Source of the DNA: Crossiella sp. S99.2
Lineage (GTDB): Bacteria; Actinomycetota; Actinomycetes; Mycobacteriales; Pseudonocardiaceae
Assembly: GCF_023094165.1 (NCBI RefSeq)
Contig: NZ_JALMDK010000001.1
Location: 310,001-374,000, forward strand
Length of the DNA: 64,000 bases
Direction of reading: 5' to 3'
Position 1 is the first letter of the stretch; each line of letters begins with the position of its first letter. The notes under the pieces are model-generated. The model made no database searches. It saw nothing but the letters and a program-made list of their open reading frames with translations, and was not told the DNA's origin. Position numbers and translations under genes: made by a program. Positions 18,526 to 28,960 of this stretch are shown here, piece after piece.

Positions 18526-20117
18526 CCGCGCACCTCCGGCGGACGGGTGCCCACGGCCGCGGTGGCCCGGCCCAGGGTGGCGGTGAACACCGCGCCGCCC
18601 TCGTTGCGCACCGACACCGAGCCGCCGCGACGCACGCAGATCTGCCTGGTCAGCGCCAGCCCGATGCCGCGCTGCCCGCCCTGGGTGGCCACCTTGGTGG
18701 TGAACCCGTGCTCGAAGACCTCCTCGGCCAGCTCGGGCGCGATGCCCGGCCCGGAATCCCGCACCCGCACCAGCACCTGTTCCGCCGAGGCGGCGATGTG
18801 CACCTCCACCCACTGCCCGGCCCCGGCCGGCAACGCGTCCAGCGCGTTGTCCACCAGGTTGCCCACCACCGTCACCAGATCCTGGGACAGCGCGTCGTCA
18901 ACTCTGTCCACAATGGACTCCTCGGACAGTTTGATGCCCACCGCGCGTTCCGCGGCCAGGCTGGCCTTGGCGATCAGCAACGCGGCCAGCGCGGGATCGG
19001 CGATCCGCCCGGTCACCGCGCGGCTCCAGTCCGCGTGCGCCCGGTTGGCGCGGGTGACATAGCGGACCACCTCGTCGTACTCGCCCAGCTCGATCAGCCC
19101 GGCAATGGTGTGCAGCTCGTTGCGGAACTCGTGCGCCTGCGCCCGCAGGGTGTCCGTGGCATGCCGGTTGACATCGAGTTCCTGTTGCAGCGCAACAAGT
19201 TCGGTCCGGTCCCGGAGGGTGACCACGGCGCCGATCTGCTGCCCGTGCAGCCCGATCGGCATCCGGTTCATCACCAGCACCCGCCCACTGCGCAGCACCA
19301 CCTGGTTGGCCCCGCTGGCCCGCCCGGTGAGCACGTCGCGCAGCCGCTCGTTGGCATCGGCCAGCTCGTCCACCTGGGTGCCGATGGCGTCCGGCAGCGC
19401 GAGCAGCTCCCGGGCCGAGGTGTTCATCAGGGTGATCCGGTGCTGCTGGTCCAGACCGAGGACGCCCTCCCGGATGCCGTGCAGCATCGCCTCCCGGTGC
19501 TCCACCAGCCCGGTGATCTCCCTGGGCTCCAGCCCCAGCGTCTGCCGTTTCACCCAGCGCGCGGCCAGCAGTGAGCCGATCAGGCCGATCCCGGTGCCCA
19601 GCCCGAGGTGGAGCAGCAGGTCGCCGGGCGAGCTGACCAGTGATTCCCACAGCCCCGGCTCGTCCTGGCCCGCGCTGACCACGCCGACCATCCGGCCCTC
19701 GTCGGAATACACCGGCACCTGCGCCACCACCTGATCGCCGAGCACCCCGTCCCAGCTCCGCCCACTGGCCACCCGCGGCAGCCCGATCGCGAGCTGCTGG
19801 TTGACCTGCCGGGGGTCGGTGGCGGTGTGGATCCGCAGGTCGGCGCCCGCGATGCTGATCGAGCTGTTCCCGGCCTGGCCGCGGGCAGTCTCGGCGAAGG
19901 TGACCAGCCGGTGGTACTGCTCCTCGGCCAGCGCGTCCTGCACCCCGTCGGTGGCGGCCACCTGCTCGGCCACCAGCAACATCCGGCGGCCCTGGGTCTC
20001 CCGGAAGTTCGCGGTGGACTGGCTCAGCGTGGACGCGGTCACCGCGCCCAGCAGCGCCAGCACGACCAGGAACTGCAACGCGAAGAGCTGCCGCGCCAGC
20101 GACCCACGCACACCCAC
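18522..20117 (-). CDS. CitA/DcuS-type sensor histidine kinase
   Basis: 531 residues: TM1 (about 10-32), an extracytoplasmic PAS-type sensor, TM2 (about 170-190), a cytoplasmic PAS (about 205-300), and a kinase core with phospho-His in AQAHEFRNELHTIAGL, N-box NLVDNALDALPAG, G1 DSGPGIAPE and G2 GQRGIGLAL. The RNELHT phospho-box is that of the carboxylate-sensing HPK family. GTG 20117 was chosen because GAGGAGG ends 8 nt upstream; an in-frame GTG at 20126 overlaps that site. Divergent from tctC. Confidence 0.9.
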   Translation of the reverse strand: MGVRGSLARQLFALQFLVVLALLGAVTASTLSQSTANFRETQGRRMLLVAEQVAATDGVQDALAEEQYHRLVTFAETARGQAGNSSISIAGADLRIHTATDPRQVNQQLAIGLPRVASGRSWDGVLGDQVVAQVPVYSDEGRMVGVVSAGQDEPGLWESLVSSPGDLLLHLGLGTGIGLIGSLLAARWVKRQTLGLEPREITGLVEHREAMLHGIREGVLGLDQQHRITLMNTSARELLALPDAIGTQVDELADANERLRDVLTGRASGANQVVLRSGRVLVMNRMPIGLHGQQIGAVVTLRDRTELVALQQELDVNRHATDTLRAQAHEFRNELHTIAGLIELGEYDEVVRYVTRANRAHADWSRAVTGRIADPALAALLIAKASLAAERAVGIKLSEESIVDRVDDALSQDLVTVVGNLVDNALDALPAGAGQWVEVHIAASAEQVLVRVRDSGPGIAPELAEEVFEHGFTTKVATQGGQRGIGLALTRQICVRRGGSVSVRNEGGAVFTATLGRATAAVGTRPPEVRG

Positions 20118-20249
20118 GCCGCGCACCTCCTCGTGCCTCTATCGCGTGAACACAACGACCACAACGAACGCTGCGGACGCAAGAACACGGTTTTCAGCGT
20201 AAGTGGTCACTATGGCTTAGCTCACTGCGAGACGAGGAGGCGAGGATCG
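20118..20249. promoter_or_regulatory. Divergent control region between citA-like kinase and tctCBA
   Basis: 132 bp holding promoters for both units. The stretch 20148-20215 is AT-richer than its surroundings (AACACAACGACCACAACGAA includes a near-direct repeat of ACAACGA). CitB-type regulators bind AT-rich direct or inverted sites, so this is the expected target; I could not define exact boxes. Confidence 0.45.
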
Positions 20250-21236
20250 ATGCCGATCCGCAACTGGCTGGCGGGGCTGGCCGCGGTGGCCGCGACGCTG
20301 GTCGTGCCACCGCTGTTCACCTCCGGGGCCGGCGGCGACGCCACCGGTCCGCTGCGGGGTCTGCGGCTGCTGGTGCCCAACGCGCCCGGCGGCGGCTACG
20401 ACGTCACCGCGCGCACCGCGGCCAAGGCCATGGACGAGGTCGAACTGACCCGCAACGCCGAGGTCTTCAACCTGCCGGGCGCGGGCGGCACGGTCGGCCT
20501 GGGCCGCACCGTGGCCGAGACCGGCAACCAGCGCCTGGTGATGTCCATGGGCCTGGGCGTGGTGGGCAGCGTGTTCACCAACAAGTCGCCGAACTCCCTC
20601 GCCGAGACCACCCCGATCGCCAAGCTGACCGAGGAACCCGACATCGTCGTGGTCGGCAAGAACTCCCCGTACCGCACCATCGGCGACCTGGTCGCCGCCT
20701 GGAAGGCCAACCCGGGCGCGGTCACCGTGGGTGGCGGCTCCAGCCCCGGCGGTCCGGACCACCTGGCCCCGATGCTGATGGCCAAGGCGGTCGGCCTGGA
20801 ACCCAGGCGGGTCAGCTACATCCCCTACGACGGCGGCGGCGAGCTGCTCTCCTCGGTGCTCGGCGGCAAGATCCACTTCGGCGTGTCCGGCGTTGGCGAG
20901 TACGTGGACCAGGTCAAGGCCGGTGAACTGCGGGTGCTCGCGGTCACCGGGGCGAACCGGATCAAGGACATCGACGCGCCCACCCTGTCCGAGGCGGGTG
21001 TGCCGGTGACCTTCACCAACTGGCGCGGCATGGTCGCCCCGCCCGGCCTCTCCGACGCCGAACGCACCCGGCTGGTCGAGCTGTTCCAGAAGCTGCACGA
21101 CTCCCCGCAGTGGCAGGAGGCGGTCAAGCGCAACGGCTGGACCGACGCCTTCCTGCCAGGGGCGAAGTTCGGCGAGTTCCTGGCCGCGGAGAGCAAGCGG
21201 GTGGCCGATGTGCTGAAGGAGTTGGGGCTGGCATGA
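20250..21236 (+). CDS. tctC: Tripartite tricarboxylate transporter, substrate-binding protein
   Basis: 328-residue extracytoplasmic protein of the TctC/BugT family with an N-terminal signal or anchor (NWLAGLAAVAATLVVPPLF). Family regions: LLVPNAPGGGYDVTARTAAK, NLPGAGGTVGLGR and VGGGSSPGGPDHLAP. It delivers citrate or a related carboxylate to TctAB. GAGGAGG with a second GAGGA precedes ATG 20250. First gene of tctC-tctB-tctA (ATGA overlap with tctB). Confidence 0.9.
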   Translation: MPIRNWLAGLAAVAATLVVPPLFTSGAGGDATGPLRGLRLLVPNAPGGGYDVTARTAAKAMDEVELTRNAEVFNLPGAGGTVGLGRTVAETGNQRLVMSMGLGVVGSVFTNKSPNSLAETTPIAKLTEEPDIVVVGKNSPYRTIGDLVAAWKANPGAVTVGGGSSPGGPDHLAPMLMAKAVGLEPRRVSYIPYDGGGELLSSVLGGKIHFGVSGVGEYVDQVKAGELRVLAVTGANRIKDIDAPTLSEAGVPVTFTNWRGMVAPPGLSDAERTRLVELFQKLHDSPQWQEAVKRNGWTDAFLPGAKFGEFLAAESKRVADVLKELGLA

Positions 21237-21754
21237 GTGAGCAGGTGCAGGGGCGCTCGGCGCTGGCCTGGCTGAAGGAACGGTCCGAACTCGGCATCTG
21301 CGTGCTGTTGCTGGCCCTGGGCGTGCTGGTGCTGGTCGATGCGATCCGCATCCCGGCCAACTTCGCCCAGCGCGGCCCGGTCGGCCCGGAACTGGTGCCC
21401 TACCTGGTCGGCGGCGGCCTGGTGCTGGTCGCCGGGCTGCTGGCCAGGGACGTGCTGCGGGGCGGGCGCGGCGAGGCCGAGGCCGGTGAGGACGTCGACC
21501 TGAACGCGCCGGCGGACTGGCGGGTGGTGGCCCAGCTCGCGGCGGCCTTCCTGGCCAACGTGGTGCTGATCAACCTGGTCGGCTTCCCGCTGTCCGGCAT
21601 GGTGCTGTTCTGGGGCGCGGCCTACGCGCTCGGCAGCCGGAACTACGTGCGCGACCCGCTGGTCGCGGCCGGGCTGTCCATCGCGACCTACCTGGTGTTC
21701 AACTCCCTGCTCGGCGTGTCACTGCCGGGCGGGCCGCTGACTGGGGTGCTCTGA
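21233..21754 (+). CDS. tctB: Tripartite tricarboxylate transporter, small membrane subunit
   Basis: 173 residues with about four transmembrane helices and a charged central loop ([16 protein letters not shown]), the usual TctB layout. It begins [20 protein letters not shown] and its ATG overlaps the tctC stop (ATGA). It forms the membrane complex with TctA, which starts one base after its own stop. Confidence 0.85.
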   Translation: MSEQVQGRSALAWLKERSELGICVLLLALGVLVLVDAIRIPANFAQRGPVGPELVPYLVGGGLVLVAGLLARDVLRGGRGEAEAGEDVDLNAPADWRVVAQLAAAFLANVVLINLVGFPLSGMVLFWGAAYALGSRNYVRDPLVAAGLSIATYLVFNSLLGVSLPGGPLTGVL

Positions 21755-21755
21755 C

Positions 21756-23291
21756 ATGGACGCGCTGGCCCATCTGATCGACGGCTTCGGCACCGCGCTG
21801 ACCCCGATGAACCTGCTGTACGCGGTGATCGGCGTGCTGCTGGGCACCGCGATCGGCGTGCTGCCCGGCATCGGCCCGGCGATGGCGGTGGCACTGCTGC
21901 TGCCGGTGACCTACGGCCTGGACCCGACCGGCGCGTTCATCATGTTCGCCGGCATCTACTACGGCGGCATGTACGGCGGCTCCACCACCTCGATCCTGCT
22001 CAACACGCCGGGGGAGACCGCGGCCGTGGTGACCGCGATCGAGGGAAACCCGATGGCGCGCAACGGTCGTGGCTCGCAAGCCCTGGCCGCCGCGGCCATC
22101 GGGCACTTCATCGGCGGCATCGCCGGCACCGTGCTGCTGGTGCTGCTCGCGCCGCTGGTGGCCAGTCTGGCGGTGGACATCGGCGCGCCGGACTACTTCG
22201 CGGTCATGGTGCTGGCCTTCATCGCGGTCACCTCGATCCTGGGCAAGTCCCGGATCCGCGGCTTCGCCTCGCTGCTCATCGGCCTGTCCCTGGGCCTGGT
22301 CGGCCTGGACGAGATGACCGGCCAGCAACGGCTCACCTTCGGCCTGCTGCACCTCAACGACGGCATCGAGGTGGTGATCGTAGCGGTCGGCCTGTTCGCC
22401 ATCGGCGAGTCGCTCTGGGTGGCCGCGCACATGCGCAGCAAGCCGGCCCAGCCGATCCCGGTCGGGCGGCCGTGGCTGGGCAAGGAGGACGTGCGCCGGT
22501 CCTGGAAGCCGTGGCTGCGCGGACCGCTGATCGGCTTCCCGTTCGGCGCGATCCCGGCCGGTGGCGCGGAGATTCCCACCTTCCTCTCCTACGCCGCGGA
22601 GCGGAAGCTGTCCAAGCACAAGGACGAGTGGGGCAAGGGCGCGATCGAGGGCGTGGCCGGTCCGGAGGCCACCGCGAGCGCGTCCGCCGCGGGCACGCTG
22701 ACCTCGATGCTCACCCTGGGCCTGCCCACCACGGCCACCGCCGCGGTGATGCTGGCCGCCTTCCAGCAGTACGGCATCCAGCCGGGCCCGCTGCTGTTCC
22801 AGCGGGAGTCCACGCTGGTCTGGGCGCTGATCGCGAGCCTGTTCATCGGCAGTGTGCTGTTGCTGGTGCTGAACCTGCCGCTGGCCCCGATCTGGGCCAA
22901 GCTGCTGCGCATCCCGCGGCCGTACCTGTACGCGGGCATCCTTTTCTTCGCCAGCGTGGGCGCCTACGCGGTCAGCGGCGACGTGCTGGACCTGGTGGTC
23001 CTGTTCATCATCGGCCTGCTCGGCTTCGCCATGCGGCGCTACGGCCTGCCGGTGCTGCCCGCGGTGCTCGGCGTCATCCTCGGCCCGGCCGCCGAACTCC
23101 AGATGCGCCGGGCCCTGCAACTCAGTGACGGCGACGTCACCGGGCTGGTCAACACCCCCTTCTCCATCACCGTCTACCTGGTGGTGGCCGCGATCCTGTT
23201 CGCTCCGCTGGTGGGCGCGCTGCTCCGGAAGCGCCGCCGCCCCTCCCACGACCAGCGCGAACAGTCCGATCGCGATTCGATCGGCGTTTAG
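21756..23291 (+). CDS. tctA: Tripartite tricarboxylate transporter, large permease subunit
   Basis: 511-residue polytopic membrane protein (about 11-12 helices). Conserved TctA regions: [20 protein letters not shown] near residues 25-45, [20 protein letters not shown], and [17 protein letters not shown] with the [20 protein letters not shown] segment. Ion-coupled uptake of a tricarboxylate with TctB and TctC. Last gene of the operon. Confidence 0.92.
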   Translation: MDALAHLIDGFGTALTPMNLLYAVIGVLLGTAIGVLPGIGPAMAVALLLPVTYGLDPTGAFIMFAGIYYGGMYGGSTTSILLNTPGETAAVVTAIEGNPMARNGRGSQALAAAAIGHFIGGIAGTVLLVLLAPLVASLAVDIGAPDYFAVMVLAFIAVTSILGKSRIRGFASLLIGLSLGLVGLDEMTGQQRLTFGLLHLNDGIEVVIVAVGLFAIGESLWVAAHMRSKPAQPIPVGRPWLGKEDVRRSWKPWLRGPLIGFPFGAIPAGGAEIPTFLSYAAERKLSKHKDEWGKGAIEGVAGPEATASASAAGTLTSMLTLGLPTTATAAVMLAAFQQYGIQPGPLLFQRESTLVWALIASLFIGSVLLLVLNLPLAPIWAKLLRIPRPYLYAGILFFASVGAYAVSGDVLDLVVLFIIGLLGFAMRRYGLPVLPAVLGVILGPAAELQMRRALQLSDGDVTGLVNTPFSITVYLVVAAILFAPLVGALLRKRRRPSHDQREQSDRDSIGV

Positions 23292-23370
23292 TCCCCCAGC
23301 TTCGCGCCGATCGAGGCAACCTTCCTCCCGGTCCACCTCGTATCCAGGGGTAGACCGGGAGGAGGTCACC

Positions 23371-23871
23371 TTGGCGGATCGCAATGCCGAGTTCGTCGAA
23401 TTCGTCCGCGCCCGCGGCCCGGCCCTGCGCCGCACCGCGTTCCTGCTGTGCGGCGACTGGCACCGGGCCGAGGACCTGACCCAGACCGCGCTGATCAAGC
23501 TGTACAAGGCGTGGCGGCGGGTCGAACTGGACGGCGCGGTGGAGTCCTACGCGCGGCAGGTGCTGGTGCGCATCGTGATCGAGGAGTCCCGCAGGTTCTG
23601 GCGGCGGGAGAAGATCACCGCGGAACTGCCCGACCTCCCCATCCCCGAGTCCGGCCCCCACGTGGCGCTGGACGTCCGGCGGGCGCTGGACGCCCTGCCG
23701 AAACGCCAGCGCGCGGTGGTGGTGCTCCGGTTTTGGGAGGACCTCCCGGTCCAGGAGGTGGCTCGTCTCCTCGGCTGTTCCGAGGGGACTGTGAAGAGTC
23801 AGTCGGCCAAAGGGCTGGCCGCACTCCGAAAGTCGTTATCCGGCTATCTCGTGCTGGAGGAAGGGCGATGA
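23371..23871 (+). CDS. SigE-family (ECF-type) RNA polymerase sigma factor
   Basis: 166 residues with sigma-2 (DWHRAEDLTQTALIKLYKAW) and sigma-4 (LDALPKRQRAVVVLRFWEDL, then VARLLGCSEGTVKSQSAKGL). Matches the actinobacterial SigE subfamily of ECF-like factors. Starts at TTG 23371, with GGGAGGAGG 5 nt upstream; the frame upstream runs back into tctA. The ATGA overlap with the next gene, a membrane protein, suggests that protein is its regulator. Target promoters unknown. Confidence 0.88.
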   Translation: MADRNAEFVEFVRARGPALRRTAFLLCGDWHRAEDLTQTALIKLYKAWRRVELDGAVESYARQVLVRIVIEESRRFWRREKITAELPDLPIPESGPHVALDVRRALDALPKRQRAVVVLRFWEDLPVQEVARLLGCSEGTVKSQSAKGLAALRKSLSGYLVLEEGR

Positions 23872-24380
23872 GCCACTACGAACTGTCCGATCTGGATCAC
23901 GCCGAGGCCCGCGACCTGCTGGCCAGGGCACTGGGAGAGGAACCGTCGATGAAGATTGATCCACAGAGCGTGCTGGGCACGGCCAAGCGCAGCCTGCGCC
24001 GCGGCCGCGCGCTGCTGGCCACCGGGGTGGTGGCGGGGGTGCTGGTGGTGGGCTTCGGCACCACCGCGATCGCGGGCGGCTTCGGTACGGACAGCGCGCG
24101 GCCCGCGGGCCAGGTGGCCGAGAAGGCCGGGCGCGAGGGTGAGGTGGTGTGCCAGCGAACCGAGGACGGTAGCGGCCCGGTGGTGCAGCCGGGCGGGGTG
24201 TCGATGCTTCCGGCCAACTGCTGGCCTGCCGAGTGTCCCGGGGTGTGGCCGGGCAAGCCGGGGGCACTGAAGCCCGGTGCGAGCATCGTGCCGCCGCCGG
24301 GGCCGAAGAAGCCCAAACTGCTCCCGTACTTCGAGAAGCTCGAATACTGCAAAAAGATCAAGCCGCCGCACGGCAAGTGA
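23868..24380 (+). CDS. Membrane protein coupled to the sigma factor, possible anti-sigma factor
   Basis: 170 residues: about 45 cytoplasmic residues (start MSHYELSDLDHAEARDLLAR), one transmembrane helix (about 52-70), and an extracellular tail of about 100 residues rich in Pro/Gly/Lys with four cysteines. No zinc-binding anti-sigma motif (HxxxCxxC) is present in the cytoplasmic part. Overlap with the sigma gene (ATGA) and the topology fit a membrane-bound modulator of the sigma factor; that role is inferred. Confidence 0.65.
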   Translation: MSHYELSDLDHAEARDLLARALGEEPSMKIDPQSVLGTAKRSLRRGRALLATGVVAGVLVVGFGTTAIAGGFGTDSARPAGQVAEKAGREGEVVCQRTEDGSGPVVQPGGVSMLPANCWPAECPGVWPGKPGALKPGASIVPPPGPKKPKLLPYFEKLEYCKKIKPPHGK

Positions 24381-24387
24381 GCGATGA

Positions 24388-24419
24388 CCTGTTTCCCCTG
24401 GCGCGCAAGGGGAAACAGG
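24388..24419. terminator. Two-way terminator hairpin
   Basis: CCTGTTTCCCCT (24388-24399) pairs perfectly with 24408-24419 around 8 nt. It lies between the convergent sigma-factor unit and iolA, and its arms carry TTT/AAA tracts usable on either strand. Confidence 0.75.
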
Positions 24420-24431
24420 CCGATCCGCGCC

Positions 24432-25922
24432 TCAGCCGTGGGTGGGGAAGCCGAGGTCGATGCCGGACTCCCTCGGCCACCGCGCGGTGACCGCCTTGAG
24501 CCGGGTGTAGAACTTCACCCCGTCCGCCCCGTGCACGTGGGTGTCCCCGAACAGCGAGTCCTTCCAGCCACCGAAGCTGTAGTAGGCCATCGGCACCGGG
24601 ATCGGCACGTTGATGCCGACCATGCCCACCTGCACCCGTCGCTGGTACTCCCGCGCGGCCAGGCCGTCCGCGGTGAACACGGCGGTCCCGTTGCCGTACT
24701 GGTTGGCGTTGACCAGTTCCACCGCCGCCTCGAAGGTGGGCACCCGCACCACCGAGAGCACCGGCCCGAAAATCTCGTCGGTGTAGATCGACATCTCCGC
24801 GCCCACCTGGTCGAACAGCGTTGGCGCCAGCCAGAACCCGTCCTCATGACCTGCTGGCGCGAACCCGCGCCCGTCCACCACCAGCTCGGCGCCCTGCTCG
24901 ACGCCGGCGTCCACATAGGACTTGACCCGGTCCCGGTGCACCCCGGTGACCAGCGGCCCCATCTGCGACTTCGGGTCCGTACCCGGTCCGGTGACCAGCC
25001 CGGCCATCCGCTGCGCGATCGCCGGCACCAGGCGGTCGCCGACGTCGCCGACCGCGACCACCACCGAGATCGCCATGCACCGTTCGCCCGCCGAGCCGAA
25101 GCCGGCGTTGATCGCGGCGTCCGCGGCCACCTCCAGATCGGCGTCCGGCAGCACCACCATGTGGTTCTTCGCCCCGCCGAGTGCCTGCACCCGCTTGCCG
25201 CTGGCGGTGCCGCGCGAGTACACGTGCCGGGCGATCGGGGTCGAGCCCACGAAGGACACCGCGGCCACGTCGGGGTGGTCCAGCAAGGCGTTCACCGCGG
25301 TCGCGTCGCCCTGCAGCACGTTGAGCACGCCGTCGGGCAGCCCGGCCTCGGAGAACAGCTCGGCCAGCCGCACCGCCGCGGACGGGTCCCGCTCGGATGG
25401 CTTGAGCACGAAGGCGTTCCCGCAGGCCACCGCCATCGGGAACATCCACATCGGCACCATCACCGGGAAGTTGAACGGGGTGATCCCGGCGACCACGCCC
25501 AGCGGATGCCGCGCCGAATAGGCGTCCACACCCCGGCTGACCTGCTCGGAATGATCACCCTTGAGCAGCTGCGGGATGCCGCAGGCGAACTCGACCACCT
25601 CCAGCCCGCGCTGCACCTCACCGGCGGCGTCGGCGAGCACCTTGCCGTGCTCGGCGGTGATCAGCGCGGCCAGCTCGTCCCGGTGCCGGTGCACCAGCTC
25701 GCGGAAGCCGAACAGCACCCGGGACCGCGCGGCCAGCGAGGACTCGCCCCACTGCGCCGCCGCCTTGACCGCGGAGGCGACCACGGTGTCCACATCGGAC
25801 TGCTCGGCCAGCACCACCTCGCGGGTCACCTGGCCGGTGGCCGGGTCGAACACCTCGCCGCGGCGGCCGGAAACGCCCTCGCTGCGGGCGCCGTCGATCC
25901 AGTGCGGGACGAGCTGGGACAT
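24432..25922 (-). CDS. iolA: Methylmalonate-semialdehyde dehydrogenase (CoA-acylating)
   Basis: 496 residues. Oxidises malonate semialdehyde, the last inositol intermediate, to acetyl-CoA and CO2; also acts on methylmalonate semialdehyde from valine. Seen: [34 protein letters not shown] and active-site Cys in [18 protein letters not shown] and the lack of the general-base Glu are typical of the acylating class. It follows the LacI gene with a 1-nt gap and is divergent from the iol operon. Start ATG 25922 has AGGAGG just upstream. Confidence 0.93.
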   Translation of the reverse strand: MSQLVPHWIDGARSEGVSGRRGEVFDPATGQVTREVVLAEQSDVDTVVASAVKAAAQWGESSLAARSRVLFGFRELVHRHRDELAALITAEHGKVLADAAGEVQRGLEVVEFACGIPQLLKGDHSEQVSRGVDAYSARHPLGVVAGITPFNFPVMVPMWMFPMAVACGNAFVLKPSERDPSAAVRLAELFSEAGLPDGVLNVLQGDATAVNALLDHPDVAAVSFVGSTPIARHVYSRGTASGKRVQALGGAKNHMVVLPDADLEVAADAAINAGFGSAGERCMAISVVVAVGDVGDRLVPAIAQRMAGLVTGPGTDPKSQMGPLVTGVHRDRVKSYVDAGVEQGAELVVDGRGFAPAGHEDGFWLAPTLFDQVGAEMSIYTDEIFGPVLSVVRVPTFEAAVELVNANQYGNGTAVFTADGLAAREYQRRVQVGMVGINVPIPVPMAYYSFGGWKDSLFGDTHVHGADGVKFYTRLKAVTARWPRESGIDLGFPTHG

Positions 25923-25923
25923 G

Positions 25924-26934
25924 TCAGGAACCTCCTGGGGGAGAGCCGGTGGTCGAGCGGATCACCAGGGACGGGTGCAGCAGATGGCGGACCGGGCTGG
26001 TGCGGCCGTGCCGGACCCGTTCCAGCAGAGCCTCGGCGGCCAGCCGGCCCATCTCGATCCGCGGCTGGTCCACGGTGGTGAGCGAGACGTGCCGGAGCGA
26101 GGCGAGCGCGGAGTTGTCGTAGCCGACGACCGAGACATCGTCGGGCACCCGCAGTCCGGCCTCCTCCAGTGCGGAGACCGCGCCGATCGCGTTGTAGTCG
26201 TTGGCCGCCACGATCGCGGTCGGCAGTGGATTTCCGTTGCGGGAACTGAGGAACTCGCGCACGGACTTGGCGCCCGCGGCGTCGGTGTACTCGCTGGGCA
26301 CCACCTCGGCGGTCAGCCCGTGCCGCCGCATGGCCAGCTCGTAACCCCGCCTGCGCAACGCCGACTGCGAGCCGCCGCCACCGTCGAGGTGCACGATCCG
26401 GTTGTGCCCCAACGCGACCAGGTGGTCCACCGCGAGCAGTGAGCCCACCTCGCCGTCATCGTTCACAGTGTCCACAGTGGACAGTCGAGAGGAGCGGGAC
26501 ACCAGGGTCACCGGCACCTGCTCGGCGGCCGCGCCGATCGCGCTCGCGCTGACCACCGGGCCGAGTAGCACCAGCCCGGCTGGCCGGAAGGAGAGCAGGC
26601 TGGTCAGCGCGCCGCGCTCGCGGGCGGCGCTGCGGCCACCGGTGTTGATGATCAGGTCGAAGCCCTCGGCCCGCGCGGCCGCGTCCACCCCGTCCACCAC
26701 CTCGGCGAAGAACGGGTTGTGCAGGTCGGAGACCATCACGCCGAGCACCGTGGAGGTGCGGCTGGCCAGTGAGCGGGCCATCGCGTGCGGGGAGTACCCG
26801 AGTTCCTCGGCCGCCTTGAGCACGGCTGAGCGCCGCTGCTCGGAGACCTTGGGCGAACCCCGCATCACCAGCGAGACCAGCGCGCGGGAGACCCCGGCGC
26901 GCGCCGCCACATCCTCCATGGTCGGACGGCCCAT
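25924..26934 (-). CDS. LacI-family regulator of inositol catabolism
   Basis: 336 residues. N-terminal LacI HTH ([20 protein letters not shown]) with the hinge [15 protein letters not shown], then a periplasmic-binding-like effector domain. In frame with a copy of the dispersed palindrome (encoding RLSTVDTV). It is co-transcribed with iolA and divergent from iolG. Two LacI-type operators sit in the shared gap, so it most likely represses both units until inositol or an intermediate binds. Ligand inferred from context. Confidence 0.9.
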   Translation of the reverse strand: MGRPTMEDVAARAGVSRALVSLVMRGSPKVSEQRRSAVLKAAEELGYSPHAMARSLASRTSTVLGVMVSDLHNPFFAEVVDGVDAAARAEGFDLIINTGGRSAARERGALTSLLSFRPAGLVLLGPVVSASAIGAAAEQVPVTLVSRSSRLSTVDTVNDDGEVGSLLAVDHLVALGHNRIVHLDGGGGSQSALRRRGYELAMRRHGLTAEVVPSEYTDAAGAKSVREFLSSRNGNPLPTAIVAANDYNAIGAVSALEEAGLRVPDDVSVVGYDNSALASLRHVSLTTVDQPRIEMGRLAAEALLERVRHGRTSPVRHLLHPSLVIRSTTGSPPGGS

Positions 26935-26988
26935 TTTCCCTCCCCGACGAATGTGACCCTTGACACCGGCGGGACGGACGCTACAGCA

Positions 26989-27018
26989 TTAGCGCGCTCC
27001 AACCAATAGAGCGCTCTA
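26989..27018. promoter_or_regulatory. Two LacI-type operators in the iol divergent gap
   Basis: TAGAGCGCTCTA (27007-27018) is a perfect 12-bp palindrome with the central CG typical of LacI sites. TTAGCGCGCTCCAA (26989-27002) is a second, degenerate copy on the same helical track, centred 17 bp away. Both are in the 120-bp gap between the LacI gene and iolG, where one tandem site pair could control both directions. Confidence 0.8.
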
Positions 27019-27054
27019 ACGCAAAGTAGCGTTGACCAGGACGGAGATCCCCGG

Positions 27055-28065
27055 ATGCGGATCGGAGTAGCGGGCGTCGGGCGTATCGGCACCATGCACG
27101 CCACGAACCTCGCCACGTTGCCCTCCCTCGACGAGGTCGTGCTGTTCGACCCGGTGCCCGGCCGGGCCGCGGCCTCGGCGGCCGCGCTGGGCGGGCGGGC
27201 CACGGCGGTGGACACCCTCGACGAGCTGCTCACCGCGGCCGACGGGGTGCTGCTGGCCACCCCCACCGACACCCACCCGGAAATGCTGCGGCGGGCCATC
27301 GCCGCCCGGGTGCCCACCCTGTGCGAGAAGCCGATCGCCGGTGACCTGGACACCATGCGCGCCCTGGTCGCCGAGGTCGAGGCGTCCGGGGTGGAGGTGC
27401 TGGTCGGCTTCCAGCGCCGGTTCGACCCGGCCGTGGTCGAGTTGCACCGCCGGATCCGCGCCGGTGAGCTGGGCACCGTGTACCTGGCCAGGGCCATCGG
27501 CCACGACGCGCAGCCGCCGGACTTCGGCTACCTGCCCGCCTCCGGCGGCATCTTCCGCGACCTGCTGATCCACGACCTGGACGCGGTGCCGTGGCTGCTC
27601 GGCGAGCCGGTGGTGGAGGTCTACGCCTCCGGCTCGGTGCTGGTGCACGAGGCGTTCGCGCAGGCCGACGACGTGGACAACGCCGTGGTCACGCTGCGCT
27701 TCGCCAGTGGCGCGCACGCGGTGCTGGCCGGTGGCCGCCAGGACGCGCTCGGCTACGACCACCGGATCGAGGTGCTCGGCAGCAAGGACTCCCTGGCCGT
27801 CGGCGTCGACCCGCGCACCCCGCTGACCTCGCTGGAACCGGACGGCCCCCAGGTCGCCCCGGATGCCTACCCCGGCTTCACCGAACGCTTCCACCGCGCC
27901 TACCTCAACGAGATGGCGGTGTTCACCGACGTGGTCGCGGGCAAGGCGCAGAACCCCTCGCCGGCAAGGGAAAGCCTGATCAGTCTGGAACTCGCACTGG
28001 CCTGCGAGACCTCCCGCCGCTCCGGCCAGCCGGTGCGCCTGGCGAACGCGGCGGTGACCGCGTGA
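27055..28065 (+). CDS. iolG: myo-Inositol 2-dehydrogenase (Gfo/Idh/MocA family)
   Basis: 336 residues. NAD-dependent oxidation of myo-inositol to 2-keto-myo-inositol. Rossmann motif GVAGVGRIGTMHA; catalytic CEKPIAGD; FQRRFDP and GGIFRDLLIHDLDAVPWLLG, matching the IolG group with the active-site Asp/His pair. First gene of the plus-strand iol operon, overlapping iolE (GTGA). Other inositol isomers are possible substrates. Confidence 0.88.
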   Translation: MRIGVAGVGRIGTMHATNLATLPSLDEVVLFDPVPGRAAASAAALGGRATAVDTLDELLTAADGVLLATPTDTHPEMLRRAIAARVPTLCEKPIAGDLDTMRALVAEVEASGVEVLVGFQRRFDPAVVELHRRIRAGELGTVYLARAIGHDAQPPDFGYLPASGGIFRDLLIHDLDAVPWLLGEPVVEVYASGSVLVHEAFAQADDVDNAVVTLRFASGAHAVLAGGRQDALGYDHRIEVLGSKDSLAVGVDPRTPLTSLEPDGPQVAPDAYPGFTERFHRAYLNEMAVFTDVVAGKAQNPSPARESLISLELALACETSRRSGQPVRLANAAVTA

Positions 28066-28943
28066 GCGCCCCGAAACTGGCCGGTGCGCCCATTTCCTGG
28101 GGCGTGTGCGAGGTCCCCGGCTGGGGGCACATGATCGACGCGGACACCGTGCTCGGCGAGATGGCCGCACTGGGCCTGACCGCCACCGAACTCGGCCCGC
28201 CCGAGTACCTGCCCACCGACCCGGCCAAGCTGCGCGAACTGCTCGGCGGCCACCGGCTGAGCATGATCGGCGGCTTCCTCGCCGTGGTGCTGCACGAGAA
28301 CTCCGTCGAACAGTCCACAGTGGACGAAGCCGAACGGACCGCCGCGCTGCTGGCCGCCACCGGCGCCGAGGTGCTGGTGCTGGCCGCGGCCACCGGCCTG
28401 GACGGCTACGACGAGCGCCCCGCGCTCACCGACGCCGAATGGGCCACCCTCATCCGAGTCTCCGGGCGGATCCGCGATATCGCCGCCCGGCACGGCCTGC
28501 GCACCGTGCTGCACCCGCATGTGGGCACGCACATCGAGCGCAAGGCCGAGGTGGAGCGGTTCCTGGCCGACTCCGACCTGGAACTGTGCCTGGACACCGG
28601 GCACCTGCTGATCGGCGGGACCGATCCGGTCGAACTGGCCCGCGAGCACGCGGGGCGGATCGGCCACATGCACCTCAAGGACGTCCGGGCCGAGGTGGCG
28701 GCACGGGTTCGCGACGGCGAACTCCCGTATGCCACCGCCGTAGGCCAGGGACTGTACGTGCCGCTCGGGGACGGTGACGTGGATATCGCAGGCATCGTGC
28801 GTTTCCTGCGCGATGCGGGCTACCAGGGCTGGTATGTCCTGGAGCAGGACACCGCGTTGGCCGAGGGCGACGCCGACGCGGCCGCGCGACCGAAGAAGGA
28901 CACCGCGCGGAGCCTTGATCATCTCCGCCCCCTGTTCGGCTGA
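28062..28943 (+). CDS. iolE: Inosose dehydratase-like TIM-barrel protein
   Basis: 293 residues of the sugar-phosphate isomerase/epimerase TIM-barrel family. Similar to IolE over its length: GAPISWGVCEVPGWG start, HGLRTVLHPHVGTHIE, CLDTGHLLIGG, GHMHLKDVRAEV and VPLGDGDVDIAGIV; the Glu/Asp/His residues in these strands bind the divalent metal. It would dehydrate 2-keto-myo-inositol to the dione. An IolI/IolH isomerase role is the alternative. GTG 28062 overlaps the iolG stop. Confidence 0.78.
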   Translation: MSAPKLAGAPISWGVCEVPGWGHMIDADTVLGEMAALGLTATELGPPEYLPTDPAKLRELLGGHRLSMIGGFLAVVLHENSVEQSTVDEAERTAALLAATGAEVLVLAAATGLDGYDERPALTDAEWATLIRVSGRIRDIAARHGLRTVLHPHVGTHIERKAEVERFLADSDLELCLDTGHLLIGGTDPVELAREHAGRIGHMHLKDVRAEVAARVRDGELPYATAVGQGLYVPLGDGDVDIAGIVRFLRDAGYQGWYVLEQDTALAEGDADAAARPKKDTARSLDHLRPLFG

Positions 28944-28960
28944 ATCTGGGAAGGACGACG

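Noticed and set aside
26989..27018. Two copies of the dispersed GTCCACAGTGGAC palindrome
   Set aside because: These palindromes (AGCGCT core) are of LacI type and different in sequence from the dispersed motif.
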